Shown: in pieces, positions 51,471-63,000 of the stretch
How positions within the stretch are numbered: the first letter of the stretch is position 1
Layout: each line of letters starts with the position of its first letter
The notes under the pieces: model-generated
What the model was told of the DNA's origin: nothing
Seen by the model: the letters and a program-made list of their open reading frames with translations, nothing else
Databases searched by the model: none
Position numbers and translations under genes: made by a program
From: Triops longicaudatus
Taxonomy: Eukaryota; Arthropoda; Branchiopoda; Notostraca; Triopsidae
Length of the DNA: 64,000 nucleotides
Reading direction: 5' to 3'
Assembly: GCA_022885665.1 (NCBI GenBank)
Contig: JAGQDJ010000136.1
Coordinates: 62,001 to 126,000, forward strand

Positions 51471-53884
51471 AATTTAAAAAAAAAATAAAAAAACTAGTAC
51501 TCGTTTTAACACTGCACTGTTTTGCCAAACTGTAAGAGCTACTAGCCATCTTTTTAGGACGTAAAATGCAAAACTCGCTTCTAACTTAACTAAATTAAAA
51601 TAAGGAATACTTTAATTTCTGTACTGTACTTCCGGGTTCATAATATTGTCCATAACCTTTGCTGACGATTAATGTGTTACTCTCAATGATTCAATGAGTA
51701 ATTACTGGTTGACATTTTGCACTTATTATGCGAGTCTTACTGTTGTCTACAAACGCAAATTTGACGTTTTTGTTTTAATTGGCTGTTTAAGTTGATGCAC
51801 AGTAAAAATTTTCTATAACAACTCGAAATGCTGAAAAAATGGTATTTTAGTTCCAGAGCAAGATATTTTCACATGGATGTGTTGGCTTAACAAGGACTTT
51901 TAATTAGGTTGAGGAAAGAATGAAGTTGTTTGCATTCCCCGTTTCAGCAAATCACTTCACAGCTGACGTTAATGGAAACAAAGGGCAGTTTTATGGGAGG
52001 AAGGCGACGGGAATTGTAAACGACGCTTCCCCGCCGGAGTCGAAAAGTCCGACGCAGTTTAAAAGCGCTGCCGAGACCTTACTAAACACGCTCAGTTAAC
52101 GTAACCATGTTAACACTAACAATATTTCAAAATCACTGTTTAATCTTGATATGCTGAAAAAAACGCATTTCAAAGGCTGAAAATAACGCATTTAATTCAT
52201 GTTTTTAAAAAATCTAATGTAGCATTTGAACTTGAAATGACTCACGAGTTGGATGTGTAAATTTAAAAACGAGAGGCAAAATGAAACTAGTAAGATGAAG
52301 ACTTACCGGACCAGGATAAAACAGTGGAGGATGATTGCAATAGGACACGTTGTATAGCATGACTGTTTGGCAATGCACAAGATACCTCAAGTTGCTTAAT
52401 CTCCACACGCACAAAACACTTCTTTCTTAGCACAAAACTTCTTAGAAACTTAACTATGCGGCAGTTGACACTTCCAGGTTTCCAATCGTTTCCATTGATT
52501 GTCCAAAATTATTATAGTTTCTGAACTATTATTACGTTTTTTTGTGAAATGCGGTGGTTTCCAAGCTTTATCAGCGATACTAAAGGTTAACTAACCATAT
52601 CTTTTAGTGTAGTAAGATTGCTCTAGCTAAGTTTCGAAGAACGATGTAGTTTGAGCGTTTCAATTAACTGAAATGACCGTTTAACTCGAGAGCAATTTTT
52701 CAATAAAGGGTTAAAACTTGAAATTGTGTTAATTTCTTCGAATGACTGTCGCACTCTTGTCCGAATCTAGAGAACTTGGAAGTTGAAGAACGTTGAAATT
52801 AGAAATACACCAGCGATCACGTTCGATAGGAAACTCAACAGGTTGCGAGCGTTGCTCGTCGGACAGTGTACGGAATTTCTGCTAGTTTCAGTGAGTTATT
52901 TGAGGAATTTCCAACGGCTAGGTTTACATAATTACACTGAGAAAACAACAAAGTATTCCTGTAACGGCCTTGCTAAGAAAACTTGGACACATTGAAGTGA
53001 AAAAGCACGTTACGGTTCACCACGCGGCGATGTGCCAAAGCTTCTTGGCTTGGTGTGCAAACGCGCCAGTTCAGACGTTTGGGAGTCTTCTGGAAGCTTA
53101 AGACGCAGGCGTGGAGCCATCCTTTTGTCTTTCTTAGGCGTTTTTACCTGTCATGGCTTGATGGTAAATCCATTGCTGGCAGGTTTCCCAGAGGTCCATC
53201 TTAATACAAATACAAACATTACCTATCCCCCCTTCTCTCTCGGTCTCCGAAAGGAGCTTGTTTCGTTGGGCTTCCGAGCAACAACAATGAAAACTAGACC
53301 AATGACAAGCCAAGCCGAAAGACAACATGCCGTGGAAAGGCAGTTCACTACCGATTTCTTCCACTTCGTCATCTTCTCGCTCTTCTTTAGTTACCTTCTT
53401 TATATTAAGCAATTTTCTCCGTTGCCCACAATACGTTCCAGCTGTAGCGTCCTTTTTGCAGACATTCAAAATATGTATGGAATCTTAGTTTCGCTTTTGT
53501 TTCAATGATACTTATGTCGCTATTTTCTGTATGAAATGCTTTGTCCTTTTCATAAGCATAGCTCTTTGTATCTTGTGTAATGTTACTGTAAGTAACTCGT
53601 TGTTAAAGTTTCAACGTATTAATGTGAAAACTACGTTTTATTTGGATATTCGTTAGTTTTCTCGATATTGGTTACGGCCATAGCAATGAAAACAATGATT
53701 TTAAGGAAAATATCGTAAAAAAACCATCTTAGATCGGATCGTCGAAAGGATTGTATCAAATACTTGTACTTTATTTTGGTAACAATCGTACAGTATTCCA
53801 ATATAAAATGAACTGTCGAAATTTCAGTAGCCAAACAATTTCAGTAGCTGTCGTTCTAAACAAGCCATTTTAAAGACAAAGGTA

Positions 53885-53982
53885 AATAGTTTAGACTTTA
53901 AAAATATATATTACTATAATACTGCTTAGACTTTAGAAAATATATAATACTGTTTAGACTTTAGAAATATATATTGCTTAGT
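53885..53982. repeat. tandem repeat, ~25-35 bp unit, 3 copies
   Basis: The word tagactttagaaatatata recurs three times with small changes. Confidence 0.85.
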
Positions 53983-55767
53983 TTTATGACATCACTAATT
54001 TTAACCTTGCGTTTTTGGTTCAGTGAATCGGCAATTTTCGAACTTAGAGGAGGTTTTTAAAATTTGGAGAAAAATCAAGGCATTTTGGGCTCCGTCTCTT
54101 GTTGCTAATGGAATTTGAAATGGTTGATCAGACAGAGTTAATGGGCGAATTGAAAAGTTAATAGGAAAGGTATAACGCCTAGAGAGCATCGTGAAGAGAT
54201 GACTTAAAAGAGAAAGAGACAGGCGTCTTGGTGCACAAGTCAAGAGGCACCAGAATTCGGCGACAGACGATGGAAGCGTGGAGAAAAACGCCACGCAGAA
54301 AAAGGAGTCGAGAAATCTGATATGAATTAAGGAAGCCGGCAAATCGAACGGACGCGAAGCACCACGATCTCATGTTTTTCGAAAAGACAATGGACATCCG
54401 GTCACCCATACCCGCACGTCCAAGTCTGTTATCAGTCGACGCCAAGCTTAAATTACACTGAATCTTGAAAATATGCGTGGTCAATGTCGCTTCACTTTAC
54501 TGTTACCCAACAACCTTAAACTTAACTTCATTCAAAAATTTACTCTAATTGAAATTTTTCACCAAAAAATGCTCATGTAAGTATTAAAACACATGAGCGT
54601 AATCCATAAACGGAAATTTAATTACGAGGCGTAAGAGATAGGGTGTTTAACAAATTTTAATATTTTTTTAGAAAATCGAAAAATAACATTCAATTTTCGA
54701 ACGTTAAAAGCCATTTTCTTGGCTTTTCAATGAGATAAACTGCTGGAATTCACGTAATTGTTTTATTATGAATGCAACCAACGAAGCTTTATGTTGCCTT
54801 TTTTCGAAAAGTTGCTGTATCATTTTTGTATTTGTGGGTATTTAAAATTTGCCCGGCTTTCGATATCATATCATTCAGCATTATTTGTAACAATTGCTGA
54901 GTTATAATTTCTGCAAGTTCGATGCGAAATGTCTCAGTTATTGTGCTTCAAGTGAACTTCAGGTAACCGAGGAAAAAATGCGTTTCGATATCAACGTTAC
55001 AAGAAAATCAATAAGAAAAAATGTGAAAATTCTAGTTTTTTAGCGCCCAATATCTTCCAATTTATAAATAGGAAAGCTCTGAACAAAATCGGAAATAATT
55101 AGGTTTTCATGTAATTCTTAATCCTTGAATTTCACCGAGCTGCTCCAACGCTTTCTATGAGACATCTAACGGCTAATTCAGTTGTCAGCATACAGAATAA
55201 ACAATACATATTTTTAAATTAAATTCCGTATCTGTTGGATATCTTCAAAGTTTTCGCTTCTCTGTCAACGTCAATGTTGGACAAAATAATAAAACGAGGC
55301 AGGGTAAACTAATAACAGTTGTATATACGCCCCCGAAACGTAATATTTTCCTTTAGTGCATAACCCTGCCATACTTCCATATACCTTTCCCCCCCCAAGT
55401 TCACCATCTTTCGTTTTCCCTGAGAAGCAGACGAGTTTTTGTTCCCCACTCTCTCGCCAGCCAAAGAAATAAAATCCATTAGCGGGTAGTATTGGCGGTG
55501 AGAGAACCATTTGGATGCTTCTCAGCTTCGAGGCTGAAGTTAATGAGGTAAGCCCAGGCGAGAGGGCATCAAATATCATGTGGGGAGAACCTTTCTTGTT
55601 AGATGCTGTCACTAGGGCAACCATGGCTTGCGACGTCCGCGGCGCCACGCACAATAAAGCAAACTTTTTTCCATAACAGGGATGGGAAAAGAGGGCAGAT
55701 TGGGAGGGTTCATGGGGAGCTACATTTTGTTCTCATTGTCCAAACTTACTACAAAGCTAACCCTACG

Positions 55768-55773
55768 TTTATT
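55768..55773 (-). terminator. candidate poly(A) signal for vps45
   Basis: AATAAA on the minus strand, about 340 bp beyond the vps45 stop codon, a normal 3' UTR length. The call rests on sequence and position only. Confidence 0.4.
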
Positions 55774-56111
55774 CTTTTTTTCCTGATTTTTTCTCTTCGT
55801 TGCTTTAGACGTTTTTTTCATTCTTTCTTTCCGCTGCAACTCTTGTAAAAGGATTTCTCCAGAATTGGAGTATTAGTTTTCAACGCAAGAAAAACACAAA
55901 AGTAGTCGATATTAGGTCTAGGGGTAGTTTTGGACATTGTGCAATTGTTTCCGAGAAACTTCGATAGTAAAGCATTTTTTGAATTGTTAGTACTTGTGAA
56001 CGAATGTAATAACATGAGAAAGCCGTAGAGTGGACAAGTATACACACAATTCTTGACACGCAAACCCAAATTCAGGCTTGATTCCCCTTCTGTCATCGTT
56101 TTCGATGTCTG

Positions 56112-59100
56112 TTACATATATTTTCCAGCCTTGGAATGGTAAGAGGGTTTGACTTTGCTGCTGCTAGTGCTCCGGACTGCTAACTCCACTTCATCTAAAA
56201 AGGAGCACGTATTGTGAATGGTTGAGCCTCCTAGTACGATTTTGGCGTTAGTAGCGCTGGTTCGGTTCAATTGGTGAACAATCAGAGCTTCCTCGTACGT
56301 CACACCACCGACGATGAATACGAAAATTTCCCGTGGTCTGGAAAGTACGAAAGAAAAGAACGGTTACAAAGCAGCAACAAAAACGGGTGCGACAATAATG
56401 ATGGTTCAAGACGTTTAACTGAGGCTAAATTGCGCTTTGTTATTCTTTCCAGGAAGACTCGTATCAGAGAGAAAAAATATATCGAAAAATTTTCAATAAG
56501 ATCTCGCTATAATGAACTATATCTCGTAAAGTAATATCTCTATAATGAACTATATCTCCTTATAAAGGTCTATTTAGGATTGACACAATCGGAGTTTTAA
56601 TTTATTTTATTTTATTTTCTTTCTTTTATTTTTATATGTAACGAAGGCGAGTCTTCAGCTTTTCACTTACTTAAACTGAACTTGATCCCCGTTCACGCTA
56701 GGAAATTGCTCTTCAGACAGTCTTCCTTTGGCCAGATTTTCGAGCGTTTCTTTTAACAACGGGGTGTGTTGCGTGTAAACATTTTCCACGCCTTTCAAAC
56801 CCTATTGGGTGATGTATAGAAAATATGCATTAATTCCAACCCATTCAACTTGCAAGAATTGAAAATAACGGAATAAAGGAAAATAACGGAATAATTACTT
56901 TGAATAATTTTTCAGTGGCTTTGAGGACGTCTTTAGGGCCTAAGAGATCTTTAGAGGCCGCTGCAGAACCTCCGTAATTCAATACAGAGTACACCAACTA
57001 AGAATAAAACATTTCAATGATTTAAATTATCAAAATAGGATAAAATGTAGGAAGTATTTATTGACCTGAATTTACCTGCAAGTAATGATCAGGGACACCT
57101 CGACGTCGCAAAGTCTCTACCAAGCCGGAAATATCGTTATTCGAGTGCTCTTCGTAACGCAAGGCATAAAGCATCACCAAACGACTAGCGTCCAAATCCC
57201 GTACTTTGTCACTTGAAATCAGACGACGCACTTTCTGATGTTTATGACAAATTTTTCGTTAATTGTTACTTAATACTTCCAGTTAAAAAGAAGTTTTAAG
57301 AGTATTGTCATTCTGTTAAGTTAGAAACATTCAGTTTACGGTACAAGCATGCGATTAGCGCTAGTTGACCATCTTTTGTCTATTCGTGCCGTTTAACGTA
57401 AAATATGATTGTGAAATGTAACAATAATAATTTAATTCCGGTTAAATTCTAATTTCGACGATGTATTTTCGACTTATTATGTTATCGATGAAGGTTTTCA
57501 TCTGAAATCGAAGTGCTAAATCAGGAATAATTTACTAACGTACTTGTAAAGACTGGGAATGTTCATCTTGGCACGCTAATTCTTGCTCCACTTCCGAAAC
57601 TTCCAAAAGGTTGTACATCGACACCAATCTCGAAAGCTCGCTAATTAGCGTTACGTGTTTGTTCACCGTCCCGGACATTTTCTTCATACCGAAGTAACAA
57701 GATCACAATTAAGGAACAACAAAGTGACTCAATTACTTTAAACTGAGGATAATTCTCAACAAATGCTTTCATATCTGAAATGCTTTCGACTTTCTGCTGA
57801 CTTTTCATTTTGCTTTGGAATTCTTCCAGATATGTCTTGATTGTTTGGCCAATATCACCGAAATTCGAATACATATTCTACAAACGTTTAAGAAATTAAA
57901 TAGCTTTTAGGACGATGTCATTTTTGAAGTCTAAGAGGACAAACTTTTTTGTAAAATTCGTCATTTTCTGCTGATAATATAATTTCTACAAGTTCTTTCG
58001 GCACCGAAGGGGCGGATGCTAAACTGACACGGTTATTATGGAGAGTTAGCAATTCATGAACCATGGCTTGATAAGTCCACTATAAAAACGATTAAAAATT
58101 AAATATTTTCGTTCTAAACCATTTCTTAAAACTCTTACCTGATTTAATAGTGGAGTCACAGCATCAGCTCGTCGATCAATTACCAGTAAAACAGGTCGGG
58201 CATCACCTCGCCGGAAGTCAAATAACGAAGATTCTTTAATCAGTACATCCTAAACAAGTGTGTCATTAATAGTTTCTTTAATAAAAATACAATGAAAACG
58301 AATATTCTACTTTAACATCTTCAGCAAGTTTGCGAGCCAAGTTGGATGAACTCTGATACCGGATGAGAGGATGTTTTTTCGTCGCAAGAAGAACGCTGAC
58401 GATTCCTTGTACAGTGCGAACAAGAGCTTGTGGATTCCACTCGAGTCCTGTTTTACGAAAACAGAAACTAGTTCAATACTTTCTGAACAGTTACTTTAAA
58501 TATTTGACGAATAAAGAAAATATTAATAATCATAAAATCAATAGCAAATTAATAAAAAGATTAATAATCAGAAATAAGATTTATATTACCTTGAATAGAT
58601 TTTGGTAAGTTTAAAGAAAAAAGATCCGGGCCAGCAGCATAATAATCTGCAAAATACTCTTGCAGTTCGCGTACTACCTCGTATTCATCAGCTTCGGCCA
58701 AGAATTTGATAGCAGACTTGGAAATAATTGACGTAAAATCTATTAGTAAAAGATATTTTTCTTTCAGTCATTTTTTTTAATGTCTTAGAGTTTATTTCGT
58801 CTTAATAAATTATTCTGCGTTGCTCCTTACAAATGTAATACTGTCCATAGCGCGGATTTTTGAGTTCCTTGGCCAGGGAATCAATATTCTCTTTGATGGG
58901 TCGGAGGAACACAATGCATTTCAAATGAGTCAATTTTTGCGAAACGTTGTCTTTCTCGATTTGCTCAAATAAATAAACTTCTTTCTGGGAGATTTCAGAT
59001 TGGGAGAAAACCATGCTGACGATACCGGTCTATAAATTTCAAGAAATTAATGCATTAAATCTCAGCTGAAAGTTAGTTTCCTAACAGTCCATTATTATTT

Positions 59101-59263
59101 AAAAATATATTGTAACTGGTGTTAACGATGCACAAGAAAATTAGCCAAAACTTACAGTTTCTTTATCCATAAGGAGAACTTTCATGCCTGGGCCGCTGTC
59201 ACGGATCATCGCGTTAATATACCATTTTAAGGCTGCGTGGACGTTCAAACCATTCTCTGACAT
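56112..59263 (-). CDS. vps45: Vps45, Sec1/Munc18-family vacuolar protein sorting protein, 12 exons
   Basis: SM proteins bind syntaxin-type SNAREs. Vps45 works with syntaxin-16/Tlg2 in fusion at early endosomes and the trans-Golgi network. Exons (high to low): 59263-59156, 59029-58831, 58739-58590, 58447-58311, 58249-58139, 58079-57945, 57877-57737, 57681-57544, 57234-57076, 56997-56900, 56801-56671, 56337-56112. The exon at 56997-56900 may be off by one base. The product is about 577 residues; human VPS45 is about 570. Family signatures in order include [129 protein letters not shown] and [12 protein letters not shown]. Phases agree at all junctions. The junction after 57945 uses a weaker donor, GTTTGT. 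Introns are mostly 55-350 bp, unlike those of eya. The start ATG ([16 protein letters not shown]) aligns with the human N-terminus plus a few residues. Confidence 0.95.
56498..56575. mobile_element. Tigger-like MITE fragment in a vps45 intron
   Basis: Two copies of a ctataatgaactatatctc-type word, the first after aagatctcg. It looks like a collapsed or solo-end element inside the intron between the last two vps45 exons. Confidence 0.5.
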
Positions 59264-60042
59264 GATTACAAGTTGTTCTACAAACCAAAATACCAACTTT
59301 TAATTTATATATTCTTCAATGGACGAAATACTATTCAGGATGCGTCCATTTAATTTAATGCCTAAATTATCAATATTTGGGTTTAATATTTACAGTAAAT
59401 GGTGCTATTTCAGTTTCGAGTAAGTGATATCCAGGGGCACTTATTGTTATGGTAATATAAAGGATTATTCTACGAAAACATTGTTGACTAGTTTGTTGAC
59501 GTGCTTGAAAACAGCTTTTGTTTTTAGTAAACACAAGCTCCGCTAGATGACGCTAATGATCCACTTCTTAGCCTTGTCACGGTCAGAAATTCGAAGTTGC
59601 GCGGGAAGATGAAAAGTTCGATGAAACGTTTTATATAGGCGTTGAAAAGTGAGCGTTACCAAATCAACAATCAAATGTTCACCTAAAATTGTGTTCTTAT
59701 TTTCCATTTCTCATAATACTGCTTGACTAACGAATTAGGCTGATTTACTGCACAAGAAATACTGTGTAGTTAATAGGCATTTTATTCGTTCAGAAACATC
59801 CCTGTACAAACTTCACATTCATTTTAAAACCATAACCACTGAATTACCGATTACTATTTGTTCTGTTATATAAAGAATTTTACATTCATAAAAGCAAAGA
59901 GGGTCTCTCTAGGAGGTTAAATTTTCACTGGGTAGGAAAATTATATTTTCTCTAAAAGATTATTTTCTATTCGTAGCATCATTTTAAAAGAAAATCTGGT
60001 GGGGTTACGAATTATACTTTAGTTTAATTTGATTAAACTGGA
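59264..60042. other. intergenic interval between the long gene and vps45
   Basis: This must hold the 3' UTR of the upstream gene and the vps45 promoter and 5' leader. I see the poly(A) signal above and a CTCF-like word at 59540-59553, but no clear TATA box or other coding exon. Confidence 0.6.
59781..59786 (-). terminator. candidate poly(A) signal of the unrecognised long gene
   Basis: AATAAA on the minus strand, about 257 bp beyond the stop at 60043. It sits in the 780-bp interval between this gene and the vps45 start. Confidence 0.4.
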
Positions 60043-63000
60043 TCATTTCCGTATTTTCCTGAACCATCCCGCCATCCTTGAATCCTTTGGCATGGTCGAC
60101 GACCTCGAAACAGTGTTCTTGTTCTTGTCTTTTTCGTGGTTGGCGTTTTTTGGCAGTGTTGTCAAATTATCTGGTTTGCTATTAGGAGTAATTTCCGTGT
60201 TAATCTGCTGCTTTTCATTCTGCAATTCCCGGCGTTTACTTGGAGCTCGGGGAGGTTTACCAGTACCAGCAGGTGCTGGTTTCATCGGCTGGTTATTGTT
60301 GTAGGTAATTTCGAAGTTTTCTTTGTAATGCCGGGGCTTCCAGGGCGCAAGAACTGAAAATGACCGCGAAATGCGTTTGGAGCGCTGGAAGTTAGCGCCA
60401 CGCGGCGTAGTGCCCGGGAACCGATCAATACTGCCTTCGGTGCTGGTAAGATGGGACTGGTTCTCTACGTCATTGACATTGGGTTTGGGCTCTGCGCTAT
60501 GGTACTTGGGGATCTTGGCAATGGTAGAGGCGTGGACGTAGACCTGAGACCTGCGCGAATCCCCGCTCGCGCCACTGACTTGGTTGCTCATTTTGCTGCT
60601 CAATTCGCTCTCAGAACTGCTCAAGAAGTTGTTCTGACCCAATCCACCCGCTCGCCGGGGATTCAGGTTACGGTCGGACTTATCACTGCGCCGGGTATCG
60701 CCGATATAGGACGTGCTCCGCCCTAAGCGTTTCGAGCCGGAAACGTAGGCGTGCCCAGGCGAGCCACCACTGCTGTCTTTACTGTGTCGCTCGGTGTCCG
60801 TGTCGCCGAAATAACGGATCGGAGAAGGTTCTTTCTTCCTGTTCGCGTAGCTGGAAGTAAAATAAAGCGCTGAGTCATCGTCAAACTCTCCAGATGGTCC
60901 GTGAGACGCGTTTTTGCGACCATCTTCAACGGTTCTGCCGCTGCGCGTGTACTGCGTGGTGTAGTAGCCATCTGGTGGGGAGTAGCTGGACTTTTTGGCA
61001 AATTGGCCTTCTCTTTCAGGATTGGAGATTTTTTGGAAATTTTTCTTTAGAGTGTCGGACCGTTTGAGTGAGAAAGACGACGAGTATTTCGTGTTGTCTT
61101 TGGATGGTAAATCCGTGGCGTCGTTCGCCTAAAAACCGAAAGGATACATCAGGACTATACATCACATACATCAGAATACGCTTTGTTGGTCAAAGTAATA
61201 TGCCTAAATTAACGAGCGTCCCAAGATGTGTAGTTTCCATGTCTTTGCTAAATGACATTAACGAATTTTGCTGAAGAGCCAGTAGGGCTTTACTGAATCG
61301 AGTAAAATACTTCAAATATCAAAAGTCAGCAATCGCACGCAATAAAACGCAAAAGGTCTGGTAATGTTAAAATGTTAAAATGTAGCTAGAATGTTAAAAG
61401 CCTCACCTGTACTTTGAAGTAAGAGCTACTGTCAGGTTCGTCAAGGTACGGCGAGGTCCGGTAGTCTTTGCTGCCATCTCCAGACGTCTTTAGACTAGTC
61501 TCGTACTCGTGCAAATTCTGGGTACTTCTGCTCTTGACAAGGCCCCTTCCCACCTCGATATCTTCTTTCGAATTGCGCTTTTGCTTAGCGATCTTCCTGT
61601 CCCTTGCCTTTTCGTTCTTCAAGGACCCTTTAAAAGAATCTTCTTCACGAATAAGTATACTCTTGTTCCTGTTATCAGGCTTCGTATTCGTCTGCTGCTT
61701 CACACTGCCAGATTTCTTGTTCGACGCAAATCGCCTATCGCCACCTAGGAACACGGAGAAGAAATTCTTCCTTTGACGCTGAATCTTTCTGTCCTTGTCA
61801 GAATCGCCACTCTCAAGTTCGTTATTCTGGTAAACCAGTCCACTCCGTGACTCCAAATCGCCGTAATTCTTCGACAAATTAGGTTTGCTGCCGTAATCTT
61901 TCTTGCTTTCGTGGCTAGCAAAGTTATCTGCAAACCTAACTGACGAAGAACCAATTCTGCCAGTAGTAGTACTTCCACTGTGTTCATCAGACGCTTTCTG
62001 GCTCTGATACTTGTGCTTTGATTGAATCGACGGAAGCTTATCGTCTTCGTACTCTTCCTCTTCGTTCAACTTCCTTCGACGGAGTGTGTACTCCTGAGGA
62101 CTGGGTTGGCGTTCCGGTGAATGTCTAGCCACGTAGTATCTCTCAGACTTGCTTGTCCTTATATAAGGTTTCACCTCTTCTTCTTGTCTTGGTGACGGTG
62201 GTTCGGGAGCTTTGTATTTCTTAAACTTGGGAAACGATTTCGAAGAATTGTTAACCGGTTGTCGAGTAGGACTTGGACTGCTGCGCTCGCCGCTGGAACT
62301 TGAACTCCGGCGCTTGTCCAGATAATCATGATGGTCTTGGTACTTTTCATTCGTCAAGTTGCGACTGGTACGCACTCTATAACTCTCCTGATCTCGCGAT
62401 TGAATCTTCCCTACAAGGTTACGCACCCCTCTGAATTCCTCAGCCGGTTCTTCTTCATGGGTCTGGTTGTGGATATACACCGGTTTGTTGACAAAGCTGG
62501 TACTGTTGTCTACCTTGTCTCTGGATTGGTGGCCAGTGAGCTTCTTGAGTCTTAGCGGTGGTTTGGGCACTTCGTCCGTTTCGTTATGCGTTGATAAGGA
62601 GAAATCCTTGGTCAAACTGGTACCCATTCTCGGTACCTGGCGATCGTTGTTAATCCTGCGCTGGAATTGCTCAAAATCCGATCTGCGCGACGATCGATAC
62701 AAAGTGTTTCGTGGTTCTTCATCGAAAAGCCCACCTTGTACTGGAATGCGTTTCGCAGGTAAGGTTTGACGTTCAGGCGAGGAGGAATTTCTTTCGTACA
62801 AATCTGCTGAACGGGCCACAAAACCGGTGCGCACAGGACTTTCGCGACGGTAGCGATCTTTGTCCAGTATGTCTGCGTCATCTTGGTCCCTTGGCACCGA
62901 GCTTTGGAATTCTTTCAGTTTCCTGTCTTTTAAAACGTTGGTTTCATGATTCGATTTCCAGTAGCTCGGCATAATCTCAGGTGATCGCTCCCTTCTAACA

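Larger units (their letters stand above)
33008..56111. other. large gene-free region upstream of eya
   Basis: About 23 kb with no supported coding exon. It contains the eya promoter and untranslated leader (not located), the vps45 3' UTR at the right end, Tigger-like elements, the dispersed repeat pair and microsatellites. GC-richer islands lie at about 36440-36660, 38030-38360, 40500-40760, 42230-42560, 46430-46830, 49340-49570, 50200-50420, 53020-53300 and 55320-55720. The reading frames in it lack family signatures. Confidence 0.5.

Noticed and set aside
53032..53508. 158-codon plus-strand frame starting at GTG
   Set aside because: No ATG context, no recognisable motif, and a similarly long frame on the opposite strand; typical of a GC-richer island.
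55271..55654. 127-codon minus-strand frame
   Set aside because: No motif recognised. It lies in and beyond the expected vps45 3' UTR and I see no splice link to vps45.
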